A DNA stretch of 64,000 nt from Kluyvera intermedia (GCF_034424175.1 NZ_CP139986.1:124001-188000); one strand, 5' to 3'; shown: positions 8,066-17,106, numbered from the stretch's first letter. Made by a program: numbers and translations. Notes: generated by a model not told the origin, from the letters alone.

Positions 8066-8875
8066 ATGCCTGAATTACCTGAAGTTGAAACCAGCCGCCG
8101 GGGGATTGAACCCCATCTGGTCGGTGCGACCATCCAGTATGCGGTGATTCGCAACGGTCGCTTGCGCTGGCCTGTCTCCGATGAAATCTACCGTCTCAGC
8201 GATAAACCCGTCCTGAGCGTCCAGCGACGCGCTAAATACCTGCTGCTTGAACTTCCTGACGGCTGGATAATCATCCATCTTGGTATGTCGGGTAGTCTGC
8301 GTATCCTGTCGGGAGAACTACCGGCAGAAAAGCATGACCACGTCGACCTGGTGATGAGTAATGGCAAAGTCCTGCGTTACACCGACCCACGTCGCTTTGG
8401 TGCGTGGCTATGGGCGGTATCGCTGGAAGGGCATCATGTCCTCGCTCATCTCGGCCCTGAGCCGCTGAGCGATGAATTTGACGCCGATTATCTCCTGGCA
8501 AAGTGTGCGAAGAAGAAGACGGCGATAAAACCCTGGCTGATGGATAACAAGCTGGTGGTAGGTGTCGGCAATATCTATGCGAGTGAATCGCTGTTTGCGG
8601 CGCGGATCCATCCGGATCGGCTGGCGTCATCGTTATCGAAAGACGAGTGCGAGCGATTGGTTGATGCGATAAAAGTGGTGCTGAAACGTTCAATAGAGCA
8701 GGGTGGAACGACACTCAAAGACTTCCTGCAAAGCGACGGGAAGCCGGGATACTTCGCGCAGGAATTGCAGGTCTATGGGCGTAAGGGGGAAGCATGTCGT
8801 CTCTGTGGAACGCCAATCATCGCCAGCAAACATGCGCAGCGGGCAACGTTCTATTGTCGACAGTGCCAGAAGTAG
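8066..8875 (+). CDS. mutM: Formamidopyrimidine-DNA glycosylase (Fpg/MutM)
   Basis: Bifunctional glycosylase/AP lyase that removes 8-oxoguanine and formamidopyrimidines from DNA. At 269 aa it has the family length. Processing of Met1 exposes the catalytic Pro2 next to Glu3 (MPELPEVETSRRG). Lys57 lies in the QRRAKYLL block. The helix-two-turn-helix is near 150-215. The C-terminal zinc finger is seen as CRLC (~244-247) and CRQC (~264-267). It lies downstream of the rpmG terminator. A REP element follows the stop codon. Confidence 0.97.
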   Translation: MPELPEVETSRRGIEPHLVGATIQYAVIRNGRLRWPVSDEIYRLSDKPVLSVQRRAKYLLLELPDGWIIIHLGMSGSLRILSGELPAEKHDHVDLVMSNGKVLRYTDPRRFGAWLWAVSLEGHHVLAHLGPEPLSDEFDADYLLAKCAKKKTAIKPWLMDNKLVVGVGNIYASESLFAARIHPDRLASSLSKDECERLVDAIKVVLKRSIEQGGTTLKDFLQSDGKPGYFAQELQVYGRKGEACRLCGTPIIASKHAQRATFYCRQCQK

Positions 8876-8884
8876 GCCTATAGA

Positions 8885-8916
8885 GTAGCCCGGCCAAGCG
8901 CAGCGCCGCCGGGAAA
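8885..8916 (+). repeat. REP element (single unit)
   Basis: A 32-nt unit beginning GTAGCCCGGCCAAGCGCAGC and ending GCCGCCGGGAAA lies between the convergent mutM and coaD 3' ends. The same unit recurs at 32181-32211 (inverted) and as an inverted pair at 44683-44752. REP units of this kind are mRNA 3'-end stabilisers and gyrase or IHF targets in enterobacteria. Confidence 0.85.
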
Positions 8917-8926
8917 GGCACGAAGC

Positions 8927-9406
8927 CTACGCTAGCTTCTCCATCAGCGCCTGATGCACATTCTGCGGCAGGAAGTGAGTCACATCTCCATTGTGGCGCG
9001 CCACTTCTTTCACCAATGACGATGAAATAAACGACCACTCTTTAGACGGCATCAGAAAAACGCTCTCCAGTTCCGGCATCAGATGGCGATTCATATGTGC
9101 AAGTTGCATTTCATACTCGAAGTCAGCCACGGCACGTAGGCCACGAATCAGGATATTGGCCTGCTGAGTACGGGCAAAATTCGCCATCAGATCGCTAAAC
9201 CCCATCACTTCTACATTGCCAAGATGCGCCGTTGCTTGCTGGGCCAGCGCGACGCGCTCGCTCAAATCAAACATCGGTTTTTTACTCGGGCTGGCTGCAA
9301 TGGCGAGGATAACATGGTCAAACATGCAGGCCGCGCGGGTCACGATATCAAGGTGACCGTTGGTGATAGGATCGAATGTGCCTGGATAAATTGCCCGTTT
9401 TTGCAT
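8927..9406 (-). CDS. coaD: Phosphopantetheine adenylyltransferase
   Basis: Transfers AMP from ATP to 4'-phosphopantetheine giving dephospho-CoA, the penultimate step of CoA synthesis. It is a hexameric nucleotidyltransferase. The start MQKRAIYPGTFDP (159 aa, E. coli length) has GAGGA 7-11 nt upstream; the frame opens four codons earlier at 9418 but without support. The TNGH nucleotide motif is at residues 15-18, and the second motif lies in SFISSSLVKEVAR (about 126-138). It follows waaA after 8 nt on the same strand, so the two are likely one transcript. Confidence 0.96.
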   Translation of the reverse strand: MQKRAIYPGTFDPITNGHLDIVTRAACMFDHVILAIAASPSKKPMFDLSERVALAQQATAHLGNVEVMGFSDLMANFARTQQANILIRGLRAVADFEYEMQLAHMNRHLMPELESVFLMPSKEWSFISSSLVKEVARHNGDVTHFLPQNVHQALMEKLA

Positions 9407-9414
9407 AATTGTCC

Positions 9415-10692
9415 TCAATGCGTTTTCGGCGGCAGATACGGTTCCAGGAGCTGCAATAAACGCTGCAACGCGCCCTGGTTCTGGTACAGAACCTCAACAG
9501 CGTGACGGCCGTAGAAACTGCGATAATCCGCGTCGGCTAGCAGGGAGGATACTTCTTTTTCGAGGCTGGCGGCATCGGTCACCGTAATCAGCCCACTCGC
9601 CTGTTCCAGACGTGCGCAAATATCTTTGAAGTTTAAGGTATGCGGGCCCATCAATACCGGAATGGCGTGGGCTGCAGCTTCCAGTGGGTTATGACCACCG
9701 CGCTCAACCAATGAACCACCAACAAACGCCAGATCCGCAATGCCGTACAGCAGCATCAGTTCACCCATCGTGTCGCCAATAACAACCTGTGTTTTGGCGG
9801 AAGGTACTTCGCCTGATGAGCGAGTGATATAGCTAAGACCGGCCTGACGCGTGAGGTTGATGGCATCCGGGAAGCGTTCAGGATGGCGAGGTACCAAAAT
9901 CAGTAATAAATCAGGGTATTGCAGCAACAGCGCTTTATGGGTGGCAATAATAATGCTTTCTTCACCGTCGTGGGTACTGGTAGCTATCCACACTGGGCGA
10001 TGAGGGGCCCACTGGCTTCGCAATGTAATAGCTTTAGCTGCCAGCTGTGGTGTCACTGAAATATCAAATTTCAGGCTGCCCGTCATGGTGACCTGACTAT
10101 TTTTGGCACCCAATGCGACAAAGCGTTTACCGTCTTCTTCGTTCTGTGCGGCAATCAGCGTAATACGCTGAAGGAGTGTGCGCACAAAGGAACCGAGTTT
10201 GGCGTAACCCGCAGCGGAACGTTCAGAAAGGCGTGCGTTAGCAATCACCAGCGGTATATGACGACGATGCAGGGCGGCAATCAGGTTTGGCCACAGTTCG
10301 GTTTCCATAATCAACACTAGCTTAGGGTCAATTTTATTGAGGAAGCGATTTAGGGCATCGGGTAAATCATAGGGCAGATAGACGTGCTGCACATCTTTGC
10401 CAAAGGCCGACTGGACGCGCTCAGAACCTGTTGGCGTCATTGTGGTCACAGTAATAGGCAGGTCAGGGTAACGATGACGTAGCGCACGAACTAACGGGAT
10501 AGCCGCCAACGTTTCACCGACGGACACTGAGTGCAGCATAATCCCGCCGGGTTTAAGCGGCTGGCGATAGAAACCGTAACGTTCACCCCAGCGTTTACGA
10601 TAGGCTGGCGCTTTACGTCCGCGCACCCAAAGCCGTATCCAGATCAGTGGCTGAATAAGGTAGAGAAGGGCGGTGTAAAGCAATTCAAGCAT
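9415..10692 (-). CDS. waaA: 3-deoxy-D-manno-octulosonic acid (Kdo) transferase
   Basis: Inner-membrane-bound enzyme that adds two Kdo residues from CMP-Kdo to lipid IVA, founding the LPS inner core; it is essential in most enterobacteria. The 425 residues match E. coli WaaA. There is an N-terminal membrane anchor (about 2-22), the acceptor domain with HSVSVGETLAAIPLV (~55-69, including the catalytic Glu in SVGE), and a C-terminal GT-B donor domain with VGGSLVERGGHNPLEAAA. It is divergent from the waaQ operon. Confidence 0.96.
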   Translation of the reverse strand: MLELLYTALLYLIQPLIWIRLWVRGRKAPAYRKRWGERYGFYRQPLKPGGIMLHSVSVGETLAAIPLVRALRHRYPDLPITVTTMTPTGSERVQSAFGKDVQHVYLPYDLPDALNRFLNKIDPKLVLIMETELWPNLIAALHRRHIPLVIANARLSERSAAGYAKLGSFVRTLLQRITLIAAQNEEDGKRFVALGAKNSQVTMTGSLKFDISVTPQLAAKAITLRSQWAPHRPVWIATSTHDGEESIIIATHKALLLQYPDLLLILVPRHPERFPDAINLTRQAGLSYITRSSGEVPSAKTQVVIGDTMGELMLLYGIADLAFVGGSLVERGGHNPLEAAAHAIPVLMGPHTLNFKDICARLEQASGLITVTDAASLEKEVSSLLADADYRSFYGRHAVEVLYQNQGALQRLLQLLEPYLPPKTH

Positions 10693-11097
10693 AATAAATA
10701 GCTGAGTTATGAATGTGCTGAGGATTCTATGTATTTACCTGAGGCTTTACCATTACTTTTGCTGTTTTTGGTCTAAATTAACCACGGTAAGGCGGTGAGT
10801 CCTGGATATTGTCGCTGTGCCCGCTTTTTACGCGGTCTGTCGCCCAGGACTTCTGTGCATATTTAGCGGGCACAAGCAGGTAAGATTGACCATTATTATA
10901 TCTTTATTACCATGATATATAAGGTTTAAGTCGTTTTTCGGCACAAAATGCTTCCCGTTCGGATTGCGACAAAAGAAGTGGTACACTATCGCGTCTAAAA
11001 TAAGTGCTATATCAGTAATCAGGTAGCTGTTGAGCCTGGGGCGGTAGCGTGCTTTTTTTCCAACATTTATCGGACAATCTCAACCAAAGAGTCGCTT
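10693..11097. other. waaA-waaQ divergent region with unexplained inverted repeats
   Basis: No protein gene is seen. 11013-11053 carries the JUMPstart/ops element. 10798-10873 contains two perfect inverted repeats in interleaved order. Arm A, AGTCCTGG (10798-10805), pairs with CCAGGACT (10844-10851). Arm B, GTGCCCGCT (10817-10825), pairs with AGCGGGCAC (10865-10873). A TACACT at 10982-10987 could be a -10 hexamer for the waa operon, without a good -35. The rest is AT-rich. Confidence 0.6.
11013..11053 (+). promoter_or_regulatory. JUMPstart element with ops core (RfaH recruitment site)
   Basis: The 39-bp JUMPstart runs from 11013 to 11051 with the internal block GGTAGCTGTTGAGCC. It ends in a perfect ops core, GGCGGTAGCGTGC, at 11040-11052. 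Paused RNA polymerase displays ops DNA and recruits RfaH, which suppresses termination along long surface-polysaccharide operons. In E. coli the leader RNA containing this element (RirA) also binds RfaH. Confidence 0.95.
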
Positions 11098-12168
11098 GTG
11101 GAAAAGCCATTTAGAAAAATTCTGCTCATTAAAATGCGTTTTCATGGGGATATGTTGCTGACCACTCCCGTTATTAGCACGCTCAAACAGCATTATCCTG
11201 ATGCGGAAATAGATGTCTTGTTATACCAGGACACGATCCCAATTTTGTCCGAGAACCCTGAAATACATGCGTTGTATGGTATCAAAAATAAGAAAGCCCA
11301 AGCGGCAGAGAAAATTACCAATTTCGTCAGTTTAATCAAAGAATTGCGTTCAAACCAATACGACCTCGTGATCAACATGGCCGATCAATGGATGGTGGCT
11401 GTATTAGTCCGCTTGCTGAATGTCCCGATGAGTATCTCGCAGGACTATCATCACCGCCAGTCGCGCTTCTGGCGCCATAGCTTTACTCATCTCGCGCCGC
11501 TTAAAGGGGAAAACGTGGTGGAAAGTAACCTGTCGGTGCTGACGCCGCTGGGCCTTCACACCTGTGTGGCTGAGACAACAATGAGCTATCACCCAGCTTG
11601 CTGGGAACGTGTTCGTGCTCAACTGGATAAAACCAGCGTGGGTGAGAACTATGTCGTTATTCAACCCACGGCACGGCAGATTTTTAAATGCTGGGAGAAT
11701 CAGAAATTCTCGCAAGTCATTGATGCGCTGCATGAGCGTGGGACTGAAGTGGTACTGACATCCGGCCCCGGTGCGGAGGATTTGGCTTGTGTGACGGCGA
11801 TTGCACAAGGCTGTAAAAAGCCGCCTGTAACGTCACTTGCCGGTCAGTTAACCTTTCCTGAGCTGGGCGCATTAATTGACCATGCCATATTGTTCATCGG
11901 CGTTGATTCTGCTCCAGGCCATATTGCCGCAGCGGTTAAAACGCCGCTGATCTGTCTTTTCGGTGCGACTGACCATAAGTTCTGGCGGCCGTGGTCAGAC
12001 AATATGATTCAGTTCTGGGCGGGGGATTATCGACCAATGCCGCCGCGCGCTGAGCGCGATCGCAATGAGATGTATCTTTCAGTTATTCCAGCAGAAGATG
12101 TCATTGCCGCTATTGATAAAATATTGTCGGCCAGTCATGCCGAACCCGTCATAGGCGAAGAAATATGA
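11098..12168 (+). CDS. waaQ: LPS heptosyltransferase III
   Basis: Adds the branching heptose III to heptose II of the LPS inner core, using ADP-heptose. It is a GT9-family GT-B protein, 356 aa. The N-terminus KILLIKMRFHGDMLLTTPV is the usual heptosyltransferase start. The C-terminal part contains FIGVDSAPGHIAAAVKTP, the nucleotide-sugar site. The start is a GTG at 11098, 45 nt after ops, with only a weak AAAGAG upstream. It is first in the RfaH-controlled operon. The stop overlaps waaG by 4 nt. Confidence 0.93.
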   Translation: MEKPFRKILLIKMRFHGDMLLTTPVISTLKQHYPDAEIDVLLYQDTIPILSENPEIHALYGIKNKKAQAAEKITNFVSLIKELRSNQYDLVINMADQWMVAVLVRLLNVPMSISQDYHHRQSRFWRHSFTHLAPLKGENVVESNLSVLTPLGLHTCVAETTMSYHPACWERVRAQLDKTSVGENYVVIQPTARQIFKCWENQKFSQVIDALHERGTEVVLTSGPGAEDLACVTAIAQGCKKPPVTSLAGQLTFPELGALIDHAILFIGVDSAPGHIAAAVKTPLICLFGATDHKFWRPWSDNMIQFWAGDYRPMPPRAERDRNEMYLSVIPAEDVIAAIDKILSASHAEPVIGEEI

Positions 12169-13289
12169 TCGTTGCATTCTGTCTGTATAAGTATTTCCCT
12201 TTTGGTGGTCTGCAGCGGGACTTTATGCGCATTGCGCAAACCGTGGCTGCGCGTGGGCATCATGTCCGCATCTATACCCAATCGTGGGAAGGTGAATATC
12301 CAGAGTCCTTTAAGTTAATACTTGTTCCGGTTAAATCCAGAACTAATCATGGACGTAATGCTGAATATTACACGTGGGTCCAAAACCATCTACGTGAACA
12401 TCCGGTGGCCCGAGTTGTGGGCTTTAATAAAATGCCGGGGCTGGATGTCTATTATGCCGCTGATGTGTGCTACGCCGAGAAAGTTGCGCAGGAGAAAGGT
12501 TTTTTCTACCGTTTGACTCCGCGCTATCGTCATTATGCGGCTTTTGAGCGCGCCACCTTCGAACAGGGTAAACCCACGCAGTTGTTGATGCTGACGGATA
12601 AGCAGATTGCCGATTTCCAAAAGCACTATCAGACTGAAATTGGACGCTTTAATATTCTGCCGCCGGGAATTTACCCGGACAGAAAATATAGCCAGCAGAT
12701 CCCTGATGCCCGTCAGGTATACCGTCAAAAAAACGGCCTGACCGCATCGCAGAATGTTTTGCTCCAGGTAGGGTCGGACTTTTCGCGTAAAGGCGTTGAC
12801 CGCACCCTCACCGCGTTTGCTTCCTTGCCTGAAAGCCTGCGCCAGAATACACAGCTGTTTATTGTCGGCCAGGATAAGCCAGGCAAATTTGCGGCATTGG
12901 CTGAGAAACTCGGTATTCGCCGTCACGTGCATTTCTTCTCTGGTCGCAATGATGTTGCTGAGTTAATGGCGGCAGCGGATCTGTTGCTACATCCTGCCTA
13001 TCAGGAGGCTGCTGGGATTATCTTGCTCGAAGCAGTTACCGCAGGCTTACCGGTATTAACAACCAGCGTGTGCGGCTATGCGCACTATATTGCGGATGCC
13101 AACTGCGGGGCAGTTATTGAAGAACCTTTCCGCCAGGAAGCTTTAAATGAGATTCTACTTAAGGCGTTAACTCAGCCTGAGTTGCGCTCGGCATGGACGG
13201 AAAATGCGCGTAATTATGCCGATACACAAGATTTATACAGTCTGGCGGAAAAAGCGGCAGATATCATTATAGGTGATTTAGATGGTTGA
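12165..13289 (+). CDS. waaG: LPS core glucosyltransferase I (UDP-glucose:Hep II alpha-1,3-glucosyltransferase)
   Basis: Adds the first outer-core glucose to heptose II. It is a GT4-family GT-B enzyme, 374 aa. The N-terminal GGLQRDFMRIA loop is present. The donor site shows the GT4 motif EAAGIILLEAVTAGLPVL (about residues 281-298), with the two spaced glutamates. It shares ATGA with waaQ and overlaps waaP by 8 nt, a translationally coupled arrangement. Confidence 0.95.
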   Translation: MIVAFCLYKYFPFGGLQRDFMRIAQTVAARGHHVRIYTQSWEGEYPESFKLILVPVKSRTNHGRNAEYYTWVQNHLREHPVARVVGFNKMPGLDVYYAADVCYAEKVAQEKGFFYRLTPRYRHYAAFERATFEQGKPTQLLMLTDKQIADFQKHYQTEIGRFNILPPGIYPDRKYSQQIPDARQVYRQKNGLTASQNVLLQVGSDFSRKGVDRTLTAFASLPESLRQNTQLFIVGQDKPGKFAALAEKLGIRRHVHFFSGRNDVAELMAAADLLLHPAYQEAAGIILLEAVTAGLPVLTTSVCGYAHYIADANCGAVIEEPFRQEALNEILLKALTQPELRSAWTENARNYADTQDLYSLAEKAADIIIGDLDG

Positions 13290-14079
13290 GCTGAACGAAC
13301 CGCTGGCCACGCTGTGGCGCGGAAAAGATGCGTTTGAGGAAGTTAAACTGCTACAAGGCGAGGTGTTTCGTGAACTGGAAACTCGTCGCACGCTACGTTT
13401 TGAACTGGCGGGTAGCAGCTATTTCCTGAAATGGCATCGCGGCACATCATTAAAAGAGATTGTGAAAAACCTCATATCGCTGCGTATGCCGGTACTGGGT
13501 GCTGACAGAGAGTGGAATGCTATCCATCGCCTGCGCGATGCCGGTGTTGATACGATGCACGGGGTAGGTTTTGGAGAAAAGGGGTTTAACCCGCTGACGA
13601 AAACGTCGTTTATCATCACTGAAGATTTGACGCCTACCATTAGCCTGGAAGATTACTGTGCCGACTGGCTGGCAAATCCTCCCGCCGTGGCGGTTAAGCG
13701 TCTGTTGATTGATCGCGTGGCGGAAATGGTGCGTAAAATGCACTTGAGCGGCATTAACCATCGTGATTGCTATATCTGTCACTTCCTGCTGCATTTGCCG
13801 TTTGATGGCAAGGAAGAAGAACTGAAAATTTCGGTTATTGACTTACATCGCGCGCAAATCCGTAATCAGGTGCCACGCCGCTGGCGCGATAAAGATTTGA
13901 TCGGACTTTATTTCTCATCGTTGAATATCGGTTTAACACAGCGTGATATATTCAGATTTATGAGGATATATTTTGGTAAGTCCTTGAGAGATATTCTTTC
14001 TGAAGAAAAAATGTTGATACAGCAAGCAGATAGCAAGGCTGAAAAAATTCGTGAACGTACTGAAAGAAAATCACTTTAA
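13282..14079 (+). CDS. waaP: LPS core heptose I kinase
   Basis: ATP-dependent kinase that phosphorylates O-4 of heptose I, a step needed for outer-membrane integrity and polymyxin resistance. 265 aa, protein-kinase-like fold. The catalytic-loop equivalent is seen as HLSGINHRDCYICHFLLH (about 153-170) with Asp in HRD, and the metal-binding Asp in VIDLHRAQIR (about 186-195). It is the last of the conserved waaQGP trio; no waaY (heptose II kinase) gene is found in this locus. After its stop the base composition turns AT-rich. Confidence 0.95.
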   Translation: MVELNEPLATLWRGKDAFEEVKLLQGEVFRELETRRTLRFELAGSSYFLKWHRGTSLKEIVKNLISLRMPVLGADREWNAIHRLRDAGVDTMHGVGFGEKGFNPLTKTSFIITEDLTPTISLEDYCADWLANPPAVAVKRLLIDRVAEMVRKMHLSGINHRDCYICHFLLHLPFDGKEEELKISVIDLHRAQIRNQVPRRWRDKDLIGLYFSSLNIGLTQRDIFRFMRIYFGKSLRDILSEEKMLIQQADSKAEKIRERTERKSL

Positions 14080-14206
14080 TATATGAATATTTAAACCATT
14101 CTGTCTGAGTTTAGCCTCCGCTATATTTTATAAATATGGATGACGTTAGGGTTTGCTATTATACGGTGCTGTAAGTAGTAAACCATAAAAGCGAGAAGTG
14201 AAATAT

Positions 14207-15223
14207 ATGTATTTAGATAATAAAGAATTCATTCTTTCAGAAATTGACTGTAACTACGCCAGTGCTGGTGAAGAACAAACATTTAATATATGTTATGGTC
14301 TGGATAAAAATTTCCTGTTTGGATGCGGTATTTCAATTGCCTCAATTTTGCTAACTAATCCACAGGCAAAATTCACTTTCCATGTATTTACCGATTACTT
14401 TTCAGATGATTTCCGTGAGCAGTTCGATCTTTTAGCGAAAGAAAATAATACGCGAATTATCATTTATTTAATCAACTGTGAATCGCTTAAGAAATTGCCA
14501 AGTACCAAAAATTGGTCCTATGCAACGTATTTTAGATTTATTATTGCTGATTACTTTACGGGTAAACTTGAAAAAATATTGTATCTTGATGCCGATATTG
14601 CTTGTAAAGGTAGCGTTCAGGAATTAATCGATTTGGAATATAACTCCAATGAGATAGCTGCTGTAGTCATTGAAGGCAATGATAAATGGTGGAAACGACG
14701 AGCAGAACATTTATCAACGCCAGGTCTTAGCGATGGCTATTTTAATGCGGGTTTTTTGTTAATCAATATTCCTGCATGGGCTGCTGATAATATCTCAGCA
14801 CGCGCCATTGAACTGCTTAGCGATCCTGAAGTTGCAAATATCATTACTCACCTTGATCAGGATGTCTTAAATATTCTGTTGGTTGGTAAGGTGAGATTTA
14901 TCGATAAAAAATTCAACACACAGTACAGCTTGAATTACGAACTGAAAGCAGTTTCAACAAACCCAGTTCAGGATTCAACTGTGTTCGTTCACTACATTGG
15001 CCCGACCAAACCCTGGCATTCATGGAGCGGCTATCCGGTATCCACGTTCTTCTATCAGGGGAAAGAGGCATCACCATGGAGAACAGTGCCGTTGCTGGAA
15101 CCCGGTAATGCTTTACAAAGTCGATATGCAGCCAAGCATTTCCTAAAACAAAAGAAAACAATGGAAGCGCTGCGCTGTTGGGCGAAGTATTACTTATATA
15201 AAATAAAAGCAATATTAAATTAA
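14207..15223 (+). CDS. waaO: Family 8 LPS outer-core glycosyltransferase (WaaO/WaaI type)
   Basis: Retaining GT8 enzyme, most like WaaO/WaaI, which add an alpha-1,3-linked glucose or galactose to the first outer-core glucose. The metal-binding DXD motif is seen in KILYLDADIACKG. The second conserved block is HLDQDVLNILL. The WaaO-type C-terminal region has HYIGPTKPWHSW. The start ATG at 14207 has GAGAAG 8 nt upstream; the in-frame GTG at 14198 would leave no room for it. Whether the donor is UDP-glucose or UDP-galactose cannot be read from the sequence. It is a paralog of the next gene and AT-rich compared with waaQGP. Confidence 0.8.
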   Translation: MYLDNKEFILSEIDCNYASAGEEQTFNICYGLDKNFLFGCGISIASILLTNPQAKFTFHVFTDYFSDDFREQFDLLAKENNTRIIIYLINCESLKKLPSTKNWSYATYFRFIIADYFTGKLEKILYLDADIACKGSVQELIDLEYNSNEIAAVVIEGNDKWWKRRAEHLSTPGLSDGYFNAGFLLINIPAWAADNISARAIELLSDPEVANIITHLDQDVLNILLVGKVRFIDKKFNTQYSLNYELKAVSTNPVQDSTVFVHYIGPTKPWHSWSGYPVSTFFYQGKEASPWRTVPLLEPGNALQSRYAAKHFLKQKKTMEALRCWAKYYLYKIKAILN

Positions 15224-15271
15224 TTCTTAAAGCATTTATAATAATTATGGTTATTTTCTTGGTGGTTAATA

Positions 15272-16291
15272 ATGAACGCACTTGCGAAGTTCGTTGAGAA
15301 AAAATACTCATTTGTATCTAGTACGTTATCCACGAGTGAAGGCCGCAGCTTTCATATCGCATATGGGACGGATGCAAATTATCAAATGGGCGCTGCAATA
15401 TCTATTGCGTCAATCCTTGAGAATAACAAATCAAAAGCAATAAGTTATCACTTCCATATTTTTACGGACTCTGTTTCAAAAGAGTATGCCGAGAGATTGA
15501 AGTCAATTGCTGAGCCTTTCGGCGCTTCAGTTTATCTTTATACCATTGATGACAGTGTTCTTGATAATCTGCCTGCAAGCGTAGTATGGCCTTTATCTAT
15601 CTATTATAGAATATTGGCCTTTGATTATCTTTATCAGATGAGTGACACCCTTCTTTACCTTGATTCTGATGTTATTTGCAAGAATGATATCAGAGAACTT
15701 GAGGATCTCGAACTGGGTGATAACTTTGCAGCAGTTGTACCCGATGTTGAGGCATTGCAGAATAAAAACCAGCAGCGGTTATCTTTTGATTTCCAGAATA
15801 AATATTTTAACTCAGGTGTTATTTACGCTAATTTGAAGCAGTGGAATGAAGGCCATTGTTCTGATAAAATATTTTCTCTGATTCAAAGTGAAGGGCAAAC
15901 TGGTAAATTGAAGTATCCAGACCAGGATGCGTTAAATATAATATTCTTTGGGCAATTGATATATCTCGATAGAAAATATAATGCTATCTATCCCTTGAAG
16001 TCAGAGTTTGAGCGTAAAGATAAGAACTATTATAAAAGTTTCATCAAAGATGAAACGGTATTTATTCACTACACAGGTATCACCAAGCCATGGCATGAAT
16101 GGGCTGAATATGAAGCTTCGATTTATTTTCGTGCAATATATAAGTTAACCCCATGGAAGGATGAAAGTTATTTAAAATCCAAATCGACAGTGGAATATAG
16201 AGAAGAATATAAGCATTGTTTATACCAAAAACGCTATATCAAAGCGTTGCGTTCTTTATTCTTTTATCGAAAGAATAAACTTCTAAAATAA
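15272..16291 (+). CDS. waaJ: Family 8 LPS outer-core glycosyltransferase (WaaJ/WaaR type)
   Basis: Second GT8 enzyme, 339 aa, of the WaaJ/WaaR group that usually adds an alpha-1,2-linked glucose to the growing outer core. The DXD motif is in LLYLDSDVICKND, followed by YFNSGVIYANLKQW, KYPDQDALNIIFF and the C-terminal HYTGITKPWHEW. Roughly the same domain order as the upstream gene points to an old tandem duplication followed by divergence. The start ATG has a GGTGG-like site about 9 nt upstream. The exact linkage and donor are inferred only. Confidence 0.78.
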   Translation: MNALAKFVEKKYSFVSSTLSTSEGRSFHIAYGTDANYQMGAAISIASILENNKSKAISYHFHIFTDSVSKEYAERLKSIAEPFGASVYLYTIDDSVLDNLPASVVWPLSIYYRILAFDYLYQMSDTLLYLDSDVICKNDIRELEDLELGDNFAAVVPDVEALQNKNQQRLSFDFQNKYFNSGVIYANLKQWNEGHCSDKIFSLIQSEGQTGKLKYPDQDALNIIFFGQLIYLDRKYNAIYPLKSEFERKDKNYYKSFIKDETVFIHYTGITKPWHEWAEYEASIYFRAIYKLTPWKDESYLKSKSTVEYREEYKHCLYQKRYIKALRSLFFYRKNKLLK

Positions 16292-16311
16292 TTTTCAGTG
16301 TAATCATACCG

Positions 16312-17103
16312 ATGCCTATGAATGAGAATTTCCCCGTATTCGTCATCTCACTTAAAAGTGATATTGAGCGTAGAGAGAAGATCGCTAAGCTTTTAGATGA
16401 TGTAAACATTGATTTCGAGTTTTTCGATGCTATTGATTATCGAAGTGATAAATTTAAGGGTATAAGAAATAGTGCGTCTGCTAATTCTCACGCAAAATAC
16501 GTAGATATGACCGAACCAGAAATGGCTTGTACGCTAAGTCATCTCGCGGTGTATCAGCAGATTATTGATAGAAATCTTCAGTGGGCTCTGGTACTGGAAG
16601 ATGATGTTCATTTTGACCGCAGACTGTCTGATGTTGTGCATGCGCTGTCTTTGTCAACGTCCTCTCTGAAGCAGGGATGTTCTTATGTTCTGGGTGGGCA
16701 GCAAGGCACTTCAGATTACCAACTCTTTGGTTTAAGCCTACGCCATATCGTAAAAATTGGTGGTATTTGGTTCCGGAAGGTGACGTATAAGAAACATAAA
16801 GTCACCCGAACCTGTAGTTATATTGTTGATCAAAGATATTGCCAGCAGGCATTAAAGCTATTTTCCTCTCATGGCTTTTATTTGATTGATGATCGAAAAA
16901 TTCTTTTTGATAACGACGTGATGGATGATATCTATTTTTGCGATATAGTCACACACCCTCTTGTTAATATCTCAAATTCACACCTTGAATTGAGTAGAGT
17001 TAATAAGAATAAAGGAGTGTGCGTAAAGAAAAGAAATGTGATTATAGCTTATATACTTTCGCTTCGTTATAGAATTAGGGTTTTTCTAGGTAGCTTTATT
17101 TAA
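16312..17103 (+). CDS. Family 25 glycosyltransferase (LPS galactosyltransferase-like)
   Basis: A 263-aa member of the Glyco_transf_25 family (LgtB/Lex1-type, often beta-1,4-galactosyltransferases of LPS or LOS). Family hallmarks are the N-terminal FPVFVISLKSDIERREKI, CTLSHLAVYQQI (about 71-82) and the metal-site-like LVLEDDVHFD (about 93-102). E. coli R1/R4 cores have a beta-1,4-galactosyltransferase (WaaX) at a comparable place, so a terminal or branching galactose is plausible but unproven. It is the last plus-strand gene of the operon and ends at a strong bidirectional terminator. Two ATGs (16312, 16318) are possible starts. Confidence 0.8.
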   Translation: MPMNENFPVFVISLKSDIERREKIAKLLDDVNIDFEFFDAIDYRSDKFKGIRNSASANSHAKYVDMTEPEMACTLSHLAVYQQIIDRNLQWALVLEDDVHFDRRLSDVVHALSLSTSSLKQGCSYVLGGQQGTSDYQLFGLSLRHIVKIGGIWFRKVTYKKHKVTRTCSYIVDQRYCQQALKLFSSHGFYLIDDRKILFDNDVMDDIYFCDIVTHPLVNISNSHLELSRVNKNKGVCVKKRNVIIAYILSLRYRIRVFLGSFI

Positions 17104-17106
17104 TGA

